A stretch of 64,000 nt of DNA. Source: Legionella wadsworthii DSM 21896 = ATCC 33877. GTDB taxonomy: Bacteria; Pseudomonadota; Gammaproteobacteria; Legionellales; Legionellaceae. A model generated the notes under the pieces. It was given only the letters and a program-made list of their open reading frames with translations, searched no databases and was not told the origin of the DNA. The DNA lies in the NCBI RefSeq assembly GCF_000701265.1, contig NZ_KL370761.1, positions 101,268 through 165,267 of the forward strand, given 5' to 3'. Shown here in pieces: positions 36,407-45,403 of the stretch (the stretch's first letter is position 1; each line of letters opens with the position of its first letter). The position numbers and the translations under genes were made by a program.

Positions 36407-37555
36407 ATGAAATTAATTCTTAATGTCACTCGAATGCTGGGTACCCTACTCACAGGACATTATTCAGGGACTGGGGTGGATAGAGTCCTATTATCTTATA
36501 TACACAACTATAAAAAACAGGCGCGTGCCTTTGTCCACTATCCTGGAATAGACTGCATTTATTCTCAAAAAATCTCCAGGGAACTATTTGATTACATCCT
36601 CCAGAGTACAGAGCATCTACAAACAATGCGGCAATCCCTCCGAATTAAAGGGATGCTTTTACAACGCAATCATCAGGATCTTGATAAAAGTATCTTTTTG
36701 CATATTGATCAGTTTCCCCACAAATTTAAATTGATTCATCAGTTAAACATACCTATGGTCTCTATGGTGCATGATCTTATTCCAATCCATTATGCTGAAT
36801 ATAGTGACAAAAAGAAAATAAACAGGCATATACAGTTCCTGAACCATTCCATTCATGGGTCAGGTATTATCACCAACTCACAAAATACTTTAGATGATTT
36901 GTCTGCCTATTGTTTGAACCTGCATAAAAGCAGGCCCCCAATGATTTCGGCTCCTCTTGCATCAGGTTTACCCCTTCACATAACACCAGGGCCAAGGTTA
37001 GTGCAGGAACCTTATTTTGTCATTATTTCAACTATAGAAGGAAGAAAAAATCACCTCACCCTTTTACATATTTGGCGACGCCTTATAGCGCAATTTTCGG
37101 GGCATACTCCTAAACTCGTCATTATAGGAAAAAGAGGATGGAAATGTGAACAGGTTTTAGATCTACTTGATCATTGTAAACAGTTAAAACCTTTCATCAT
37201 TGAAGAATCAAGTTGCTCTGATCAGAAACTAGTCACATATTTACATCATGCACAAGCTTTGCTTTTCCCCTCTTTTTCTGAGGGTTATGGGTTACCTCTT
37301 GTTGAAGCCCTATCCTATGCCACACCAGTTATTGCCAGTAACATCCCTGTTTTTTATGAAATAGCAGGCAATATACCGGAATACATAGATCCATTAGATA
37401 CGATAAAGTGGATGCAAACAATTGAAGAATATTGTCGAACAAATAGCTCAATGAGAGCGGCGCAAATGGAGCGTTTGAAATTTTTTAAAACTCCAACATG
37501 GACAGATCATTTTCATAAGGTAGACGGGTTTTTGCAAAACATTGTTGGGTCATAA
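36407..37555 (+). CDS. GT4-family glycosyltransferase (mannosyltransferase-like)
   Basis: A 382-residue GT-B enzyme. The ATG at 36407 is used because the purine-rich GCAGGCAGG lies just upstream; a TTG 12 bases earlier is possible. The N-terminus reads MKLILNVTRMLGTLLTGHYS, then GTGVDRVLLSYIHNY. IPMVSMVHDLIPIHYAEY is a hallmark of WbdA/WbpY-type mannosyltransferases. The donor site is PSFSEGYGLPLVEALSYATPVIAS. It is the last gene of the SDR-GT-GT run. No membrane helix is present. The substrate is unknown. Confidence 0.84.
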   Translation: MKLILNVTRMLGTLLTGHYSGTGVDRVLLSYIHNYKKQARAFVHYPGIDCIYSQKISRELFDYILQSTEHLQTMRQSLRIKGMLLQRNHQDLDKSIFLHIDQFPHKFKLIHQLNIPMVSMVHDLIPIHYAEYSDKKKINRHIQFLNHSIHGSGIITNSQNTLDDLSAYCLNLHKSRPPMISAPLASGLPLHITPGPRLVQEPYFVIISTIEGRKNHLTLLHIWRRLIAQFSGHTPKLVIIGKRGWKCEQVLDLLDHCKQLKPFIIEESSCSDQKLVTYLHHAQALLFPSFSEGYGLPLVEALSYATPVIASNIPVFYEIAGNIPEYIDPLDTIKWMQTIEEYCRTNSSMRAAQMERLKFFKTPTWTDHFHKVDGFLQNIVGS

Positions 37556-37652
37556 TTCGACGGGTTTTGCTTCGCTAGAATCATGAGGACACTAAGCTGC
37601 ATGAACCTAGGTATGATCACAGCCCCGATAAATAGTATTTTTTATTGGCAAA

Positions 37653-37661
37653 TGATATAAT
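37653..37661 (+). promoter_or_regulatory. Extended -10 promoter candidate
   Basis: TG-A-TATAAT (TG at 37653-37654, TATAAT at 37656-37661) is a perfect extended -10. No good -35 precedes it. It lies about 50 bases before the 37710 gene. Confidence 0.45.
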
Positions 37662-37709
37662 ATGCCACCACCTCCCCTCCTCACTTAAATTTTTACAGGA
37701 GTGTAATCA

Positions 37710-38315
37710 ATGTTTGGGAAAATATTTGACTTTTTTTCTGAATCATCCAAAAAAGAAAGCGAACCTGCTCGTGAATTCACCAGTCAAGAAGATGTGTTAC
37801 GTCAGGTCACACCTGAGCCAGGAGAAAAAGGCATTTGCACTCAAATGGCTAATCTCTTTACAAAATATCAAATCGATGGATGTGATTCGGCGACCCCAGA
37901 TTTTTTAAAAGGCACTCCGCAAGAAATTTATGATGCTGTATTAAAAGAGCGAAGACATGAGGAAGAGTTATTTAAAGCAGGTAAGGATGGATTACACAGT
38001 GCATTTGTTGACTCCAATTCAACTTTTTTTGTCAGTACCGATACTGTAAAAACATCCGATTTAACTGATGAGTCCATTACTCGACTCGTTGCCGACAGTC
38101 GGCCAAACCATATAGTGACATACCCTATTAAAGATGAGCCTTCGTCACAACACACTGTTGCTTTTGGAAAAACCCAAGATGGTCAATGCTACGAATTCAG
38201 TGCGAACTCTACTCCCAAAAAACATTCCTGCGATTCATTTAAGGCGTTGGTAAAAGAATTAAGAGAAATTGGCGATCCAGACAAGCCTGTCATTATTGCT
38301 ACCCGATATAAATAA
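37710..38315 (+). CDS. Hypothetical protein, possible papain-like (YopT/C58-like) fold, effector candidate
   Basis: A 201-residue soluble protein of unknown function. A Cys near residue 42 in EKGICTQMANLF sits at the start of a predicted helix, and a His lies about 105 residues later in SQHTVAFGKTQDGQCYEF. That spacing and context (GxCxx-helix, then H[A/T]VA-strand-turn-F) resembles C58/YopT papain-like proteases. The usual Asp after the second strand (FDPN) is replaced (FSANS), so activity is uncertain. An acidic/Ser-rich N-terminus (SESSKKESEP) and its own promoter suggest a stand-alone gene. AGGAG precedes the ATG. Effector status is a guess. Confidence 0.6.
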   Translation: MFGKIFDFFSESSKKESEPAREFTSQEDVLRQVTPEPGEKGICTQMANLFTKYQIDGCDSATPDFLKGTPQEIYDAVLKERRHEEELFKAGKDGLHSAFVDSNSTFFVSTDTVKTSDLTDESITRLVADSRPNHIVTYPIKDEPSSQHTVAFGKTQDGQCYEFSANSTPKKHSCDSFKALVKELREIGDPDKPVIIATRYK

Positions 38316-38361
38316 CAAAATTTTGCGCAAATAATGACCAATCATTTAAAATGGAATGACG

Positions 38362-38399
38362 CAAAAAAAAAGATCTCCTGAAATGCTCCAGGAGATCTT
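38362..38399 (-). terminator. Rho-independent terminator for the 38427-39611 gene
   Basis: AAGATCTCCTG (38370-38380) pairs perfectly with CAGGAGATCTT (38389-38399) around an 8-base loop. On the minus strand the hairpin is followed by about nine T's (A-run 38363-38371). It lies 28 bases past the stop of the minus-strand gene. On the plus strand no T-run follows, so it ends minus-strand transcripts. Confidence 0.88.
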
Positions 38400-38426
38400 A
38401 AGACTATAATTCTGGATGGATAATTT

Positions 38427-39611
38427 TTAATTCATCATGGCGTCAATTCGGGTCATGTAATCCATATCATCTTCACCTTTTTTTTGTGCAATAGTGGAAT
38501 GTTGAACTTCATCGATACTTGGTGAAACCTCATCCCGCTCTAGATAAGCTGGGGATTGAGATTCACTGTTGCTGCTGGATCCAAAAAAGCTCCCGGAATA
38601 TTCCGATACTATAACTGTTTCTTCTACAGTAACCGTCTCTTCTACTTCATTTTTTGACACAGATATTTCGACAGAGGTTTCTACCACAGTTACAGTGCCT
38701 TCGATGTCATCTTTTTTTACAGGCTCTTCATCGCTAATTTCAGATTGTTCAGAATCGCTGTCTGTATATACTATCGACCGTGCAACTTCCCGCATGTCTT
38801 TATAATAAGTACAAGTGGGATCAGCAGGTCCCTCGGTAGCCCACAAAGCTGCCATTGGAACTCCTTCGTCGAAAACATCTTTTGTCACAGAATCTTTAAC
38901 CGCTGCAATTGTGTGTAAAATATTTCCACTGATATAACCCGAATCCAAAAAAGCTTTTTGCAGTTTTTTATGATGTTCAATATCACAATCTTTATGATCA
39001 TTAGCAGGTGCCACTTCCTGTCCCTCCGCCTTTGCTTTCTCATCTAAAGCTGCATGGGCATAAACTTGTTCCAGAAAAATATCAATAGTATTTTGCGGCA
39101 TCGGCTGGCCTGCTTTTTCTTGGAAGTTATTTTGTCCTTGCATGACACGCACTGAAGCAATAGCATGCGGGGATGATTTAATACGAGGATCCTCAGCAGC
39201 CTTAGCCAATTTGTCACAAAATTCCTGACGATTTCCCGACTTAAATTGATTATTCGGAGGAGGGCTAACCAATGGTTTCTCAGTTGCCGTAAAATAAACG
39301 CCCGCGGCTAGTCCACCAAAAAATTGAATCGCTTGTTCTTCAATAAATTTCTTTTGTTGTTCTTCAACTTCATCAAGATCGTATGGATTAAATTTCAAGC
39401 GATCCAGGCCATGTGGATCAGCCTTTTTGGAAGCCTCTGTTTCTAATGATTCTGTTTGTTCCGATTCTGTTTGTTCCGATTCTGTTTGTTCCGATTCTGT
39501 TTTTTCCGATTCTGTTTTTTTCGTTTCGGTTTTTTCCGTTTCGGTTTTTGGCTCATTGGCATGGGTTACTTGACCATTTGGCCAAAAATATTCTATTAAT
39601 TTTGAAATCAT
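38427..39611 (-). CDS. Hypothetical acidic repeat protein, effector candidate
   Basis: A 394-residue protein I do not recognise. It starts with MISKLIEYFWPNGQV, then has a run of five-residue TE[ST]E[KQ]-type repeats at about 22-56. A folded helical core follows at about 75-290 (LDRLKFNPYDLDEVEEQQKK, then FCDKLAKAAEDPRIKSSPHA). The C-terminal 100 residues are Ser/Glu/Thr/Val-rich and low-complexity (VEETVTVEETVIVSE). It has no signal peptide or clear transmembrane helix. GGGG lies eight bases before the ATG, and its own strong terminator follows. Acidic, Ser-rich tails and lineage restriction fit a Dot/Icm substrate. No function can be assigned. Confidence 0.65.
   Translation of the reverse strand: MISKLIEYFWPNGQVTHANEPKTETEKTETKKTESEKTESEQTESEQTESEQTESLETEASKKADPHGLDRLKFNPYDLDEVEEQQKKFIEEQAIQFFGGLAAGVYFTATEKPLVSPPPNNQFKSGNRQEFCDKLAKAAEDPRIKSSPHAIASVRVMQGQNNFQEKAGQPMPQNTIDIFLEQVYAHAALDEKAKAEGQEVAPANDHKDCDIEHHKKLQKAFLDSGYISGNILHTIAAVKDSVTKDVFDEGVPMAALWATEGPADPTCTYYKDMREVARSIVYTDSDSEQSEISDEEPVKKDDIEGTVTVVETSVEISVSKNEVEETVTVEETVIVSEYSGSFFGSSSNSESQSPAYLERDEVSPSIDEVQHSTIAQKKGEDDMDYMTRIDAMMN
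39451..39555 (-). repeat. 15-bp in-frame tandem repeat
   Basis: About seven 15-base units (type TCTGTTTGTTCCGAT on the plus strand) encode TESEQ/TESEK/TETEK repeats in the acidic hypothetical protein. Three units at 39451-39495 are identical; the distal units have diverged. Copy-number change would keep the frame. Confidence 0.9.
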
Positions 39612-40176
39612 AAATGCCCCTCAACATGGTTGGTAATGGCACAATTTTTTAATTCTATAAAACAACCAATTACCAACATGTATAATTATTTATTTTATAA
39701 ATTATTTTTTAGTCACTGTGCGTAATCGTTATTCTATAAAAAATTATTTAAGAATTTATTAGCACTTTGCATAAAAATAATTTTGACCATATAAAAAATT
39801 TATGGGCTAGGAAGTTTCAAAATGATTTTGTTTTGTTCATTTCTAGGGGGTAATTAGGGAAGGCGGTGTCTTTTGAAATTAAACATTTTTATTGAATGCG
39901 TGGTAAGTATTGAGATTGAATGCTACCTGATGGCTTTTAATAAAAGCTTTCTGGATTGGGAGACATGAGAAATTTTGAACTGATTGGCTGGGAAGCATTA
40001 CTTATTTTGGGTTTAAAAAAGATCTGATAATTCTATTTGCATCTTCAACTTGATTGGGTATAGTCTAACACATTTATAAAAATCAACAGGCTAATTATCC
40101 TCTCGTAAGATTTACGCATCCAAGTTGATGAGTTTCTTGCGCCCCGATAATTAGTTTTAACCACAGGAAGTAAGCT
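39612..40176. other. Intergenic gap of 565 bp
   Basis: This long AT-rich gap lies between the divergent acidic-protein gene and the leucine operon. It contains one well-formed inverted repeat (listed separately), a weak promoter candidate for the operon (TTGATT at 40050 and TATAAA at 40075, spacing 19) and no gene I can support. A 20-codon open frame at 39965-40027 is too short to call. Confidence 0.6.
39625..39680. repeat. Inverted repeat in the promoter region of the acidic-protein gene
   Basis: GTTGGTAAT at 39629-39637 is matched by its exact reverse complement ATTACCAAC at 39669-39677, 40 bases apart centre to centre. Flanking CATG bases extend the match imperfectly. The near arm is only about 20 bases before the minus-strand ATG. 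This could be a two-site operator for a dimeric regulator. No family can be named. Confidence 0.55.
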
Positions 40177-41337
40177 ATGTATACTGGACCGAACTATCAA
40201 CTCGGTGAAACTTATGACATGTTACGCGACAGTGTCCGCCAATTTGCTCGAGCTGAAATTGCGCCATTAGCTGCCCAAATTGACGAAAGCAATGCTTTTC
40301 CCAATCACTTATGGAAAAAACTAGGTAACTTGGGATTATTGGGAATTACTGTGAGTGAAGAATATGGTGGTGCCAATATGGGCTATCTTGCCCATGTCAT
40401 CGCTATGGAGGAAATATCGCGTGCCTCAGCTTCTGTAGGCCTTAGCTATGGTGCTCACTCCAATTTGTGCGTCAACCAGATTTATTTAAATGGAACGCAT
40501 TCGCAAAAGCAAAAATATCTGCCTAAACTTATTAGTGGAGAATATGTTGGGGCTCTGGCTATGAGTGAATCCAACTCAGGATCAGACGTAGTCAGCATGC
40601 AATTACATGCTCGTCCAGAAGGCAATAAATATATTCTCAATGGCACTAAAATGTGGATCACCAATGGACCCGATGCGGATGTCCTGGTAGTTTATGCCAA
40701 GACAGACAAACAGGCTGCCAGCAAGGGAATTACAGCCTTTTTGATTGAAAAAGGAATGCCAGGTTTTAAAACAGCCCAAAAACTTGACAAGCTTGGAATG
40801 CGTGGCTCGAATACCTGTGAATTGGTGTTTGATCACTGTGAGGTTTCGGCTGAGCAAGTGTTAGGCGAAGTGAATCAAGGTGTTAAAGTATTAATGAGTG
40901 GACTTGATTATGAGCGTACTATTCTAGCTGCAGGTCCTGTAGGGATAATGCAGGCCTGTATGGATGTTGTTTTACCTTACGTCCATGAAAGAAAACAGTT
41001 TGAACAGGCAATAGGTGAATTTCAATTCATTCAAGGTAAATTAGCTGATATGTACACTGATTTGAGTGCTTCCAGAGCCTATTTATATGCAATTGCCCGC
41101 GCTTGCGATCAAGGTTTAGTCAGTCGTAAAGATGCGGCAAGCGTCATTTTATATACGGCAGAACGAGCGACACAAATGGCTTTACAATCAATTCAAATTC
41201 TTGGTGGGAATGGTTATATTAATGAATATCCTACAGGACGTCTATTGCGTGATGCTAAATTATACGAAATAGGAGCTGGCACTTCTGAGATTAGAAGAAT
41301 GCTTATTGGACGAGAACTTTTTAAAGAAACAGCATAA
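40177..41337 (+). CDS. liuA: Isovaleryl-CoA dehydrogenase
   Basis: FAD-dependent oxidation of isovaleryl-CoA to 3-methylcrotonyl-CoA, the first committed step of leucine breakdown after transamination and decarboxylation. The 386-residue acyl-CoA dehydrogenase has [17 protein letters not shown] (FAD site), [17 protein letters not shown], and the catalytic Glu in [17 protein letters not shown] near residue 248, the position specific to isovaleryl-CoA dehydrogenases rather than short- or medium-chain enzymes. [20 protein letters not shown] is the C-terminal signature. It is the first gene of a seven-enzyme operon. AGGAAG precedes the ATG. Confidence 0.93.
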   Translation: MYTGPNYQLGETYDMLRDSVRQFARAEIAPLAAQIDESNAFPNHLWKKLGNLGLLGITVSEEYGGANMGYLAHVIAMEEISRASASVGLSYGAHSNLCVNQIYLNGTHSQKQKYLPKLISGEYVGALAMSESNSGSDVVSMQLHARPEGNKYILNGTKMWITNGPDADVLVVYAKTDKQAASKGITAFLIEKGMPGFKTAQKLDKLGMRGSNTCELVFDHCEVSAEQVLGEVNQGVKVLMSGLDYERTILAAGPVGIMQACMDVVLPYVHERKQFEQAIGEFQFIQGKLADMYTDLSASRAYLYAIARACDQGLVSRKDAASVILYTAERATQMALQSIQILGGNGYINEYPTGRLLRDAKLYEIGAGTSEIRRMLIGRELFKETA

Positions 41338-41350
41338 GGAAAAAGTGATT

Positions 41351-42535
41351 ATGGAACAGAATGATATAGTGATCGTTGCAGCAAAAAGAACGCCCATGGG
41401 TGGCATGTTAGGTACTTTATCCAGTTTATCAGCTCCAGAATTAGGCGCTGTTGCGCATGCTGCCGCCCTTTCACAAGCAGGGATTAACCCTTCAGACATC
41501 GATGAGGTCATTAGCGGCTGTGTATTGCAAGCCGGAATTGGCCAGGCTCCAGCCCGGCAAGCTGCAATTAAAGCCAGTTTACCTAATGCTACGGGCGCTT
41601 TAACCATCAATAAAATGTGTGGTTCAGGTATGAAAGCAGTGATGTTGGCTTATGACTTAATTAAAGCTGGCTCTGCAAATGTTGTTCTGGCAAGTGGAAT
41701 GGAGAGCATGAGTAATGCGCCCTATCTATTGAGTAAAGCGCGTTCTGGATACCGGTTAGGCCATGGTGAATTAAAAGACCATATGTTTCTTGACGGCCTG
41801 GAAGATGCTTATGATAAAGGTAAGTTAATGGGTGTATTTGCTGAAGCAACCGCAAATCACTTTCATTTCAGCAGAGAACAACAAGATGAATTTGCAACCC
41901 GTTCCATGAATCGAGCTCTAGAAGCTATAGAAAATGGTTCTTTTAAGGAAGAAATTGCGCCTGTTACGATAAGCTCCCGTAAAGGGGATACTACAGTAAG
42001 CATCGATGAAGGTCCTGATGCGGCAAAACTTTCAAAAATATCACAATTAAAACCCGCATTTAAAGCAGATGGAACCGTAACTGCTGCTAATTCAAGCTCC
42101 ATTTCTGATGGTGCTGCAAGTCTCATTTTAATGAGTGCAGGACAAGCGGAAAAGCGTGGCATTCGGCCAATTGCCCGAATCGTTGCCCACGCCAGTCATT
42201 CACAAGCACCAGAATGGTTTACCACAGCACCCGTTGATGCAATTCGCAAAGTAATGAATAAAGCGTCCTGGAAACAAAATGATGTGGATCTTTATGAGAT
42301 TAATGAAGCATTTGCTGTTGTGACCATGGCAGCTATGACAGAATTGGAATTAAACCCTGAGCAAGTGAATATTCATGGCGGCGCCTGTGCTTTGGGTCAT
42401 CCTATTGGTGCATCGGGTGCGCGTATTTTAGTCACTTTAATCCATGCATTAAAGCATCAAGGAAAAAAACGTGGTATCGCTTCATTATGTATCGGCGGTG
42501 GTGAAGCAACTGCTATGGCAATTGAATTAATTTAA
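41351..42535 (+). CDS. Acetyl-CoA C-acetyltransferase (thiolase)
   Basis: Splits acetoacetyl-CoA to two acetyl-CoA, closing the leucine pathway after acetoacetate activation. The start is the ATG giving MEQNDIVIVAAKRTPMGG (394 residues), with AAGGAAAA eight bases upstream; a longer frame only extends into the preceding gene. Catalytic Cys is in INKMCGSGMKAVML near residue 89. The C-terminal motifs are NEAFAVV, GGACALGHPIGASGAR with the catalytic His, and CIGGGEATAM with the second Cys. It begins 13 bases after liuA. Confidence 0.93.
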   Translation: MEQNDIVIVAAKRTPMGGMLGTLSSLSAPELGAVAHAAALSQAGINPSDIDEVISGCVLQAGIGQAPARQAAIKASLPNATGALTINKMCGSGMKAVMLAYDLIKAGSANVVLASGMESMSNAPYLLSKARSGYRLGHGELKDHMFLDGLEDAYDKGKLMGVFAEATANHFHFSREQQDEFATRSMNRALEAIENGSFKEEIAPVTISSRKGDTTVSIDEGPDAAKLSKISQLKPAFKADGTVTAANSSSISDGAASLILMSAGQAEKRGIRPIARIVAHASHSQAPEWFTTAPVDAIRKVMNKASWKQNDVDLYEINEAFAVVTMAAMTELELNPEQVNIHGGACALGHPIGASGARILVTLIHALKHQGKKRGIASLCIGGGEATAMAIELI

Positions 42536-42544
42536 AAACAAACC

Positions 42545-42566
42545 CCCTATCCCTTATGGGATAGGG
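42545..42566. other. Perfect hairpin inside the leucine operon
   Basis: CCCTATCCC (42545-42553), a TTAT loop and GGGATAGGG (42558-42566) form a perfect 9-bp stem between the thiolase stop and the next ATG. It is followed by an A-rich stretch, not T's, so it is not a standard terminator on the plus strand. It may set transcript stability or partial read-through. Confidence 0.6.
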
Positions 42567-42587
42567 ATATAATAAAAAAGGATGTTC

Positions 42588-42902
42588 ATGCTACGACACA
42601 GTATCATTTACCTGGCGCTGAGTATTCTGGTAGTACTATTTGCAAAATACGCTCATCTTATTATTGTTTATGTAGATATGTTCTTCACCTACATTAATTT
42701 GAAGTTAACACCAATCTTTAGCCAAACGGGCTGGGGCCTTGTAATTCGTAAAATTCTTGTTTTGGTTTTATTACCAGTAATTATTACTGCCATTCCAGCA
42801 CTTATTTATCGATTCATTAAAGGCGGCACTATGCCTCACTTTATAGCAATCACTTGGATTATTTGGACTATCGTTGTTTTAAGTGATATTTTGGTACAAT
42901 AA
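42588..42902 (+). CDS. Small membrane protein of unknown function
   Basis: A 104-residue protein with three hydrophobic segments (about 5-28, 55-75 and 83-103) and no family I recognise. Of two in-frame ATGs, the second (42588) is preferred because AAGGA lies six bases upstream; the first ATG at 42582 abuts it. It begins with MLRHSIIYLALSILVV and ends with IVVLSDILVQ. It lies between the thiolase and the carboxyltransferase in a tightly packed operon and just after a perfect hairpin, so it is co-transcribed. It could be a substrate-uptake or sensor accessory. That is speculation. Confidence 0.75.
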   Translation: MLRHSIIYLALSILVVLFAKYAHLIIVYVDMFFTYINLKLTPIFSQTGWGLVIRKILVLVLLPVIITAIPALIYRFIKGGTMPHFIAITWIIWTIVVLSDILVQ

Positions 42903-42911
42903 GGAACACGC

Positions 42912-44519
42912 ATGGCAATATTAGCGAGTCAAATCAATACCGGCAGTCAGGAATTCAAATCGAACCAAGCAGCCATGCATGCCTTGGTAGAAGAATTAAA
43001 AAACAGAATTTATCAAATTTCATTGGGTGGTGATGAAAAAGCACGAGCCCGCCATTTAAAACATGGTAAATTATTGCCCCGGGAACGATTACAACAACTA
43101 CTGGACCCTGGCAGCCCTTTTCTTGAACTTTCTCAACTTGCAGCTTATCAGGTCTATGAGGATGTCGTACCTGCAGCAGGAATTATTACTGGAGTAGGCT
43201 GGGTTTCTGGCATTGAATGTGTGATTGTTGTCAATGATGCCACAGTAAAAGGTGGAACCTATTATCCCTTAACTGTAAAAAAACATCTAAGGGCACAAGA
43301 AATCGCGCTCATGAATCATTTGCCTTGCATTTATCTCGTAGATTCAGGAGGCGCCTATTTACCGCTTCAAGATGAGGTATTTCCAGATCGCGAACATTTT
43401 GGACGAATCTTTTTTAATCAGGCACAATTATCAGCGCAAAATATACCCCAAATAGCTGTTGTTATGGGTTCTTGTACCGCCGGTGGGGCTTATGTGCCAG
43501 CTATGGCTGATGAATCCATTATGGTTAAAAATCAAGCCACTATTTTTCTTGGGGGCCCTCCTCTAGTCAAGGCAGCCACAGGTGAGGTTATTAGCGCCGA
43601 GGAATTAGGTGGTGCTGAAATTCATTGCCGAACTTCTGGTGTTGCAGATCATTATGCCGAACATGATGCCCATGCACTCTATCTGGCACGCAAAGTTATA
43701 AGTCATTTAAATCGCAAGAAACCGCAACAATTAACGCGTATTGAAACTGTTGACCCGCTTTATGATTCCTCCGAGTTGAATGGCATTGTTCCTGCTGATC
43801 CCAGAAAACCCTTTGATATCAGGGAAATCATAGCACGTATTGTAGATGGTTCAGAATTTGATGAATTTAAAGCGCTTTTCGGAACTACTTTAGTTTGTGG
43901 TTTTGCCCATTTATTTGGCTATCCCATCGGAATAATTGCCAACAACGGTATTTTATTTAGTGAAAGTGCGCTTAAAGGAACACATTTTATTGAGTTGTGC
44001 TGCCAACGAAGAATTCCTTTATTATTTCTTCAAAACATTACCGGCTTTATGGTAGGTTCCAAGTATGAAGCATCAGGAATTGCCAAACATGGCGCAAAAA
44101 TGGTGACTGCTGTCGCCAATGCCAATGTTCCTAAATTTACAGTCATCGTGGGTGGTAGTTTTGGTGCAGGAAATTATGCCATGTGCGGACGCGCCTATAA
44201 TCCAAATTTCATGTGGTCATGGCCTAACGCGCGCATCTCCGTTATGGGCGGAGAGCAAGCTGCTAATGTTTTGGCTCAAGTAAATCGCGATAAAATGATG
44301 AAACAAGGGAGTCAATGGCCACAAGAAGAGGAAGAGCGTTTTAAAGAGCAATTACGCAGTCAATATGAGAATCAGGGTAATCCCTATTATGCCAGTGCCC
44401 GCTTATGGGATGATGGGGTTATAGCCCCACAGGACACACGAAAAGTATTAGGCCTAAGTTTATCTGCTGCATTAAATGCCCCCATTGAATCGACACGATT
44501 TGGCGTTTTTCGTATGTAA
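42912..44519 (+). CDS. liuB: Methylcrotonoyl-CoA carboxylase, carboxyltransferase (beta) subunit
   Basis: Transfers CO2 from carboxybiotin to 3-methylcrotonyl-CoA to give 3-methylglutaconyl-CoA. The 535-residue protein has the two crotonase-like halves of biotin-dependent carboxyltransferases, with [40 protein letters not shown] (oxyanion/CoA loop) near residue 190 and [18 protein letters not shown] near residue 415. The residue pattern is MCC rather than propionyl-CoA carboxylase, judged by operon partners and the [11 protein letters not shown] segment. It pairs with the biotin-containing alpha subunit encoded two genes downstream. Confidence 0.93.
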   Translation: MAILASQINTGSQEFKSNQAAMHALVEELKNRIYQISLGGDEKARARHLKHGKLLPRERLQQLLDPGSPFLELSQLAAYQVYEDVVPAAGIITGVGWVSGIECVIVVNDATVKGGTYYPLTVKKHLRAQEIALMNHLPCIYLVDSGGAYLPLQDEVFPDREHFGRIFFNQAQLSAQNIPQIAVVMGSCTAGGAYVPAMADESIMVKNQATIFLGGPPLVKAATGEVISAEELGGAEIHCRTSGVADHYAEHDAHALYLARKVISHLNRKKPQQLTRIETVDPLYDSSELNGIVPADPRKPFDIREIIARIVDGSEFDEFKALFGTTLVCGFAHLFGYPIGIIANNGILFSESALKGTHFIELCCQRRIPLLFLQNITGFMVGSKYEASGIAKHGAKMVTAVANANVPKFTVIVGGSFGAGNYAMCGRAYNPNFMWSWPNARISVMGGEQAANVLAQVNRDKMMKQGSQWPQEEEERFKEQLRSQYENQGNPYYASARLWDDGVIAPQDTRKVLGLSLSAALNAPIESTRFGVFRM

Positions 44520-44530
44520 GGAGCACACAT

Positions 44531-45307
44531 GTGAGTGATTTAATTTATGAAATTGAGGAACGGTTGTGTGTACTCACACTGAACCGTGTGAACAAACATA
44601 ATGCCTTTGATAATCAACTGCTCAGGGAATTACAACATCATCTGGATACTGCTATTGCCGATCCTAAAGTTCGAGTTATCATACTCAAAGCCAATGGGAA
44701 ACATTTTTCTGCGGGTGCTGATTTAGCCTGGATGCAGAGTATGACCGAGTATACCGAAGAAGAAAATATCAAAGATGCTATGATTCTTGGTAATCTAATG
44801 TTCACTTTAAATAAAAGTCCTAAACCGACAGTAGCGATGGTTCATGGCTCTGCTTTTGGTGGGGGGGCTGGCCTTGCAGCAGCATGTGATATTGCTATTG
44901 CATCCCATTCGGCACGCTTTTGCTTTTCTGAGGTTAAATTAGGATTAATCCCGGCTGTGATTAGCCCTTATGTTGTTCAGGCAATTGGAGAGCGAAGCGC
45001 TAAAGCCTTATTCATGAGTGCGGAAATATTTGATGCAGCTAAAGCGCTGTCATTTCATTTAGTGCACCATTGTGTGCCAGAGGATAATTTATTGGAATTT
45101 ACTCTCAATTATGCCAAACAAATGAGTGAAAATGCTCCTGAGGCAGTTCGAGATTCCAAAAAGCTTGCATACTATGTTAAAGATAAAAAAATAAATGAAG
45201 AACTTGTTTACTACACTGCCTCCTTAATTGCTCAAAAAAGAGTATCAGCTGAAGGACAACATGGACTTAATGCATTTTTAAGAAAAGAAAAGCCGAATTG
45301 GGACTAG
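44531..45307 (+). CDS. liuC: Enoyl-CoA hydratase family, methylglutaconyl-CoA hydratase
   Basis: Hydrates 3-methylglutaconyl-CoA to HMG-CoA. The 258-residue crotonase has the CoA-binding KHFSAGADLAWMQSM near residue 60 and the oxyanion/catalytic GSAFGGGAGLAAACDIAIAS near residue 103, with FSEVKLGLIPAVISPYV following (catalytic Glu). The start is GTG at 44531: AAGGAGC lies seven bases upstream, and the overlapping ATG two bases earlier runs straight into a stop. It lies between the two MCC subunit genes, which supports the leucine role over fatty-acid oxidation. Confidence 0.9.
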   Translation: MSDLIYEIEERLCVLTLNRVNKHNAFDNQLLRELQHHLDTAIADPKVRVIILKANGKHFSAGADLAWMQSMTEYTEEENIKDAMILGNLMFTLNKSPKPTVAMVHGSAFGGGAGLAAACDIAIASHSARFCFSEVKLGLIPAVISPYVVQAIGERSAKALFMSAEIFDAAKALSFHLVHHCVPEDNLLEFTLNYAKQMSENAPEAVRDSKKLAYYVKDKKINEELVYYTASLIAQKRVSAEGQHGLNAFLRKEKPNWD

Positions 45308-45321
45308 GGATCAAAGACAAC

Positions 45322-45349
45322 CCCGGGTTTCATTTCGTTGCACCCAGGC
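45322..45349. repeat. REP-like palindromic element, copy 1
   Basis: CCCGGGT (near 45322) pairs with ACCCAGG (ending at 45349), with one mismatch, around an 18-base centre reading TTCATTTCGTTGC. The centre and arms resemble the element at 58891-58922, so the two are probably members of one dispersed family. It sits between liuC and liuD. Confidence 0.55.
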
Positions 45350-45403
45350 TACACAATCATTGACTACGAATAAGTAGTGAAACAAGATATGGATGAGGAA
45401 CTC

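Noticed and set aside
39965..40027. 20-codon open frame with a GGGAGA just upstream
   Set aside because: Too short, the ribosome site is almost touching the ATG, and there is no regulatory codon run or conserved peptide to support a leader peptide.
42545..42566. Terminator splitting the leucine operon
   Set aside because: The stem is followed by A-rich sequence and a ribosome site, not a T-run.
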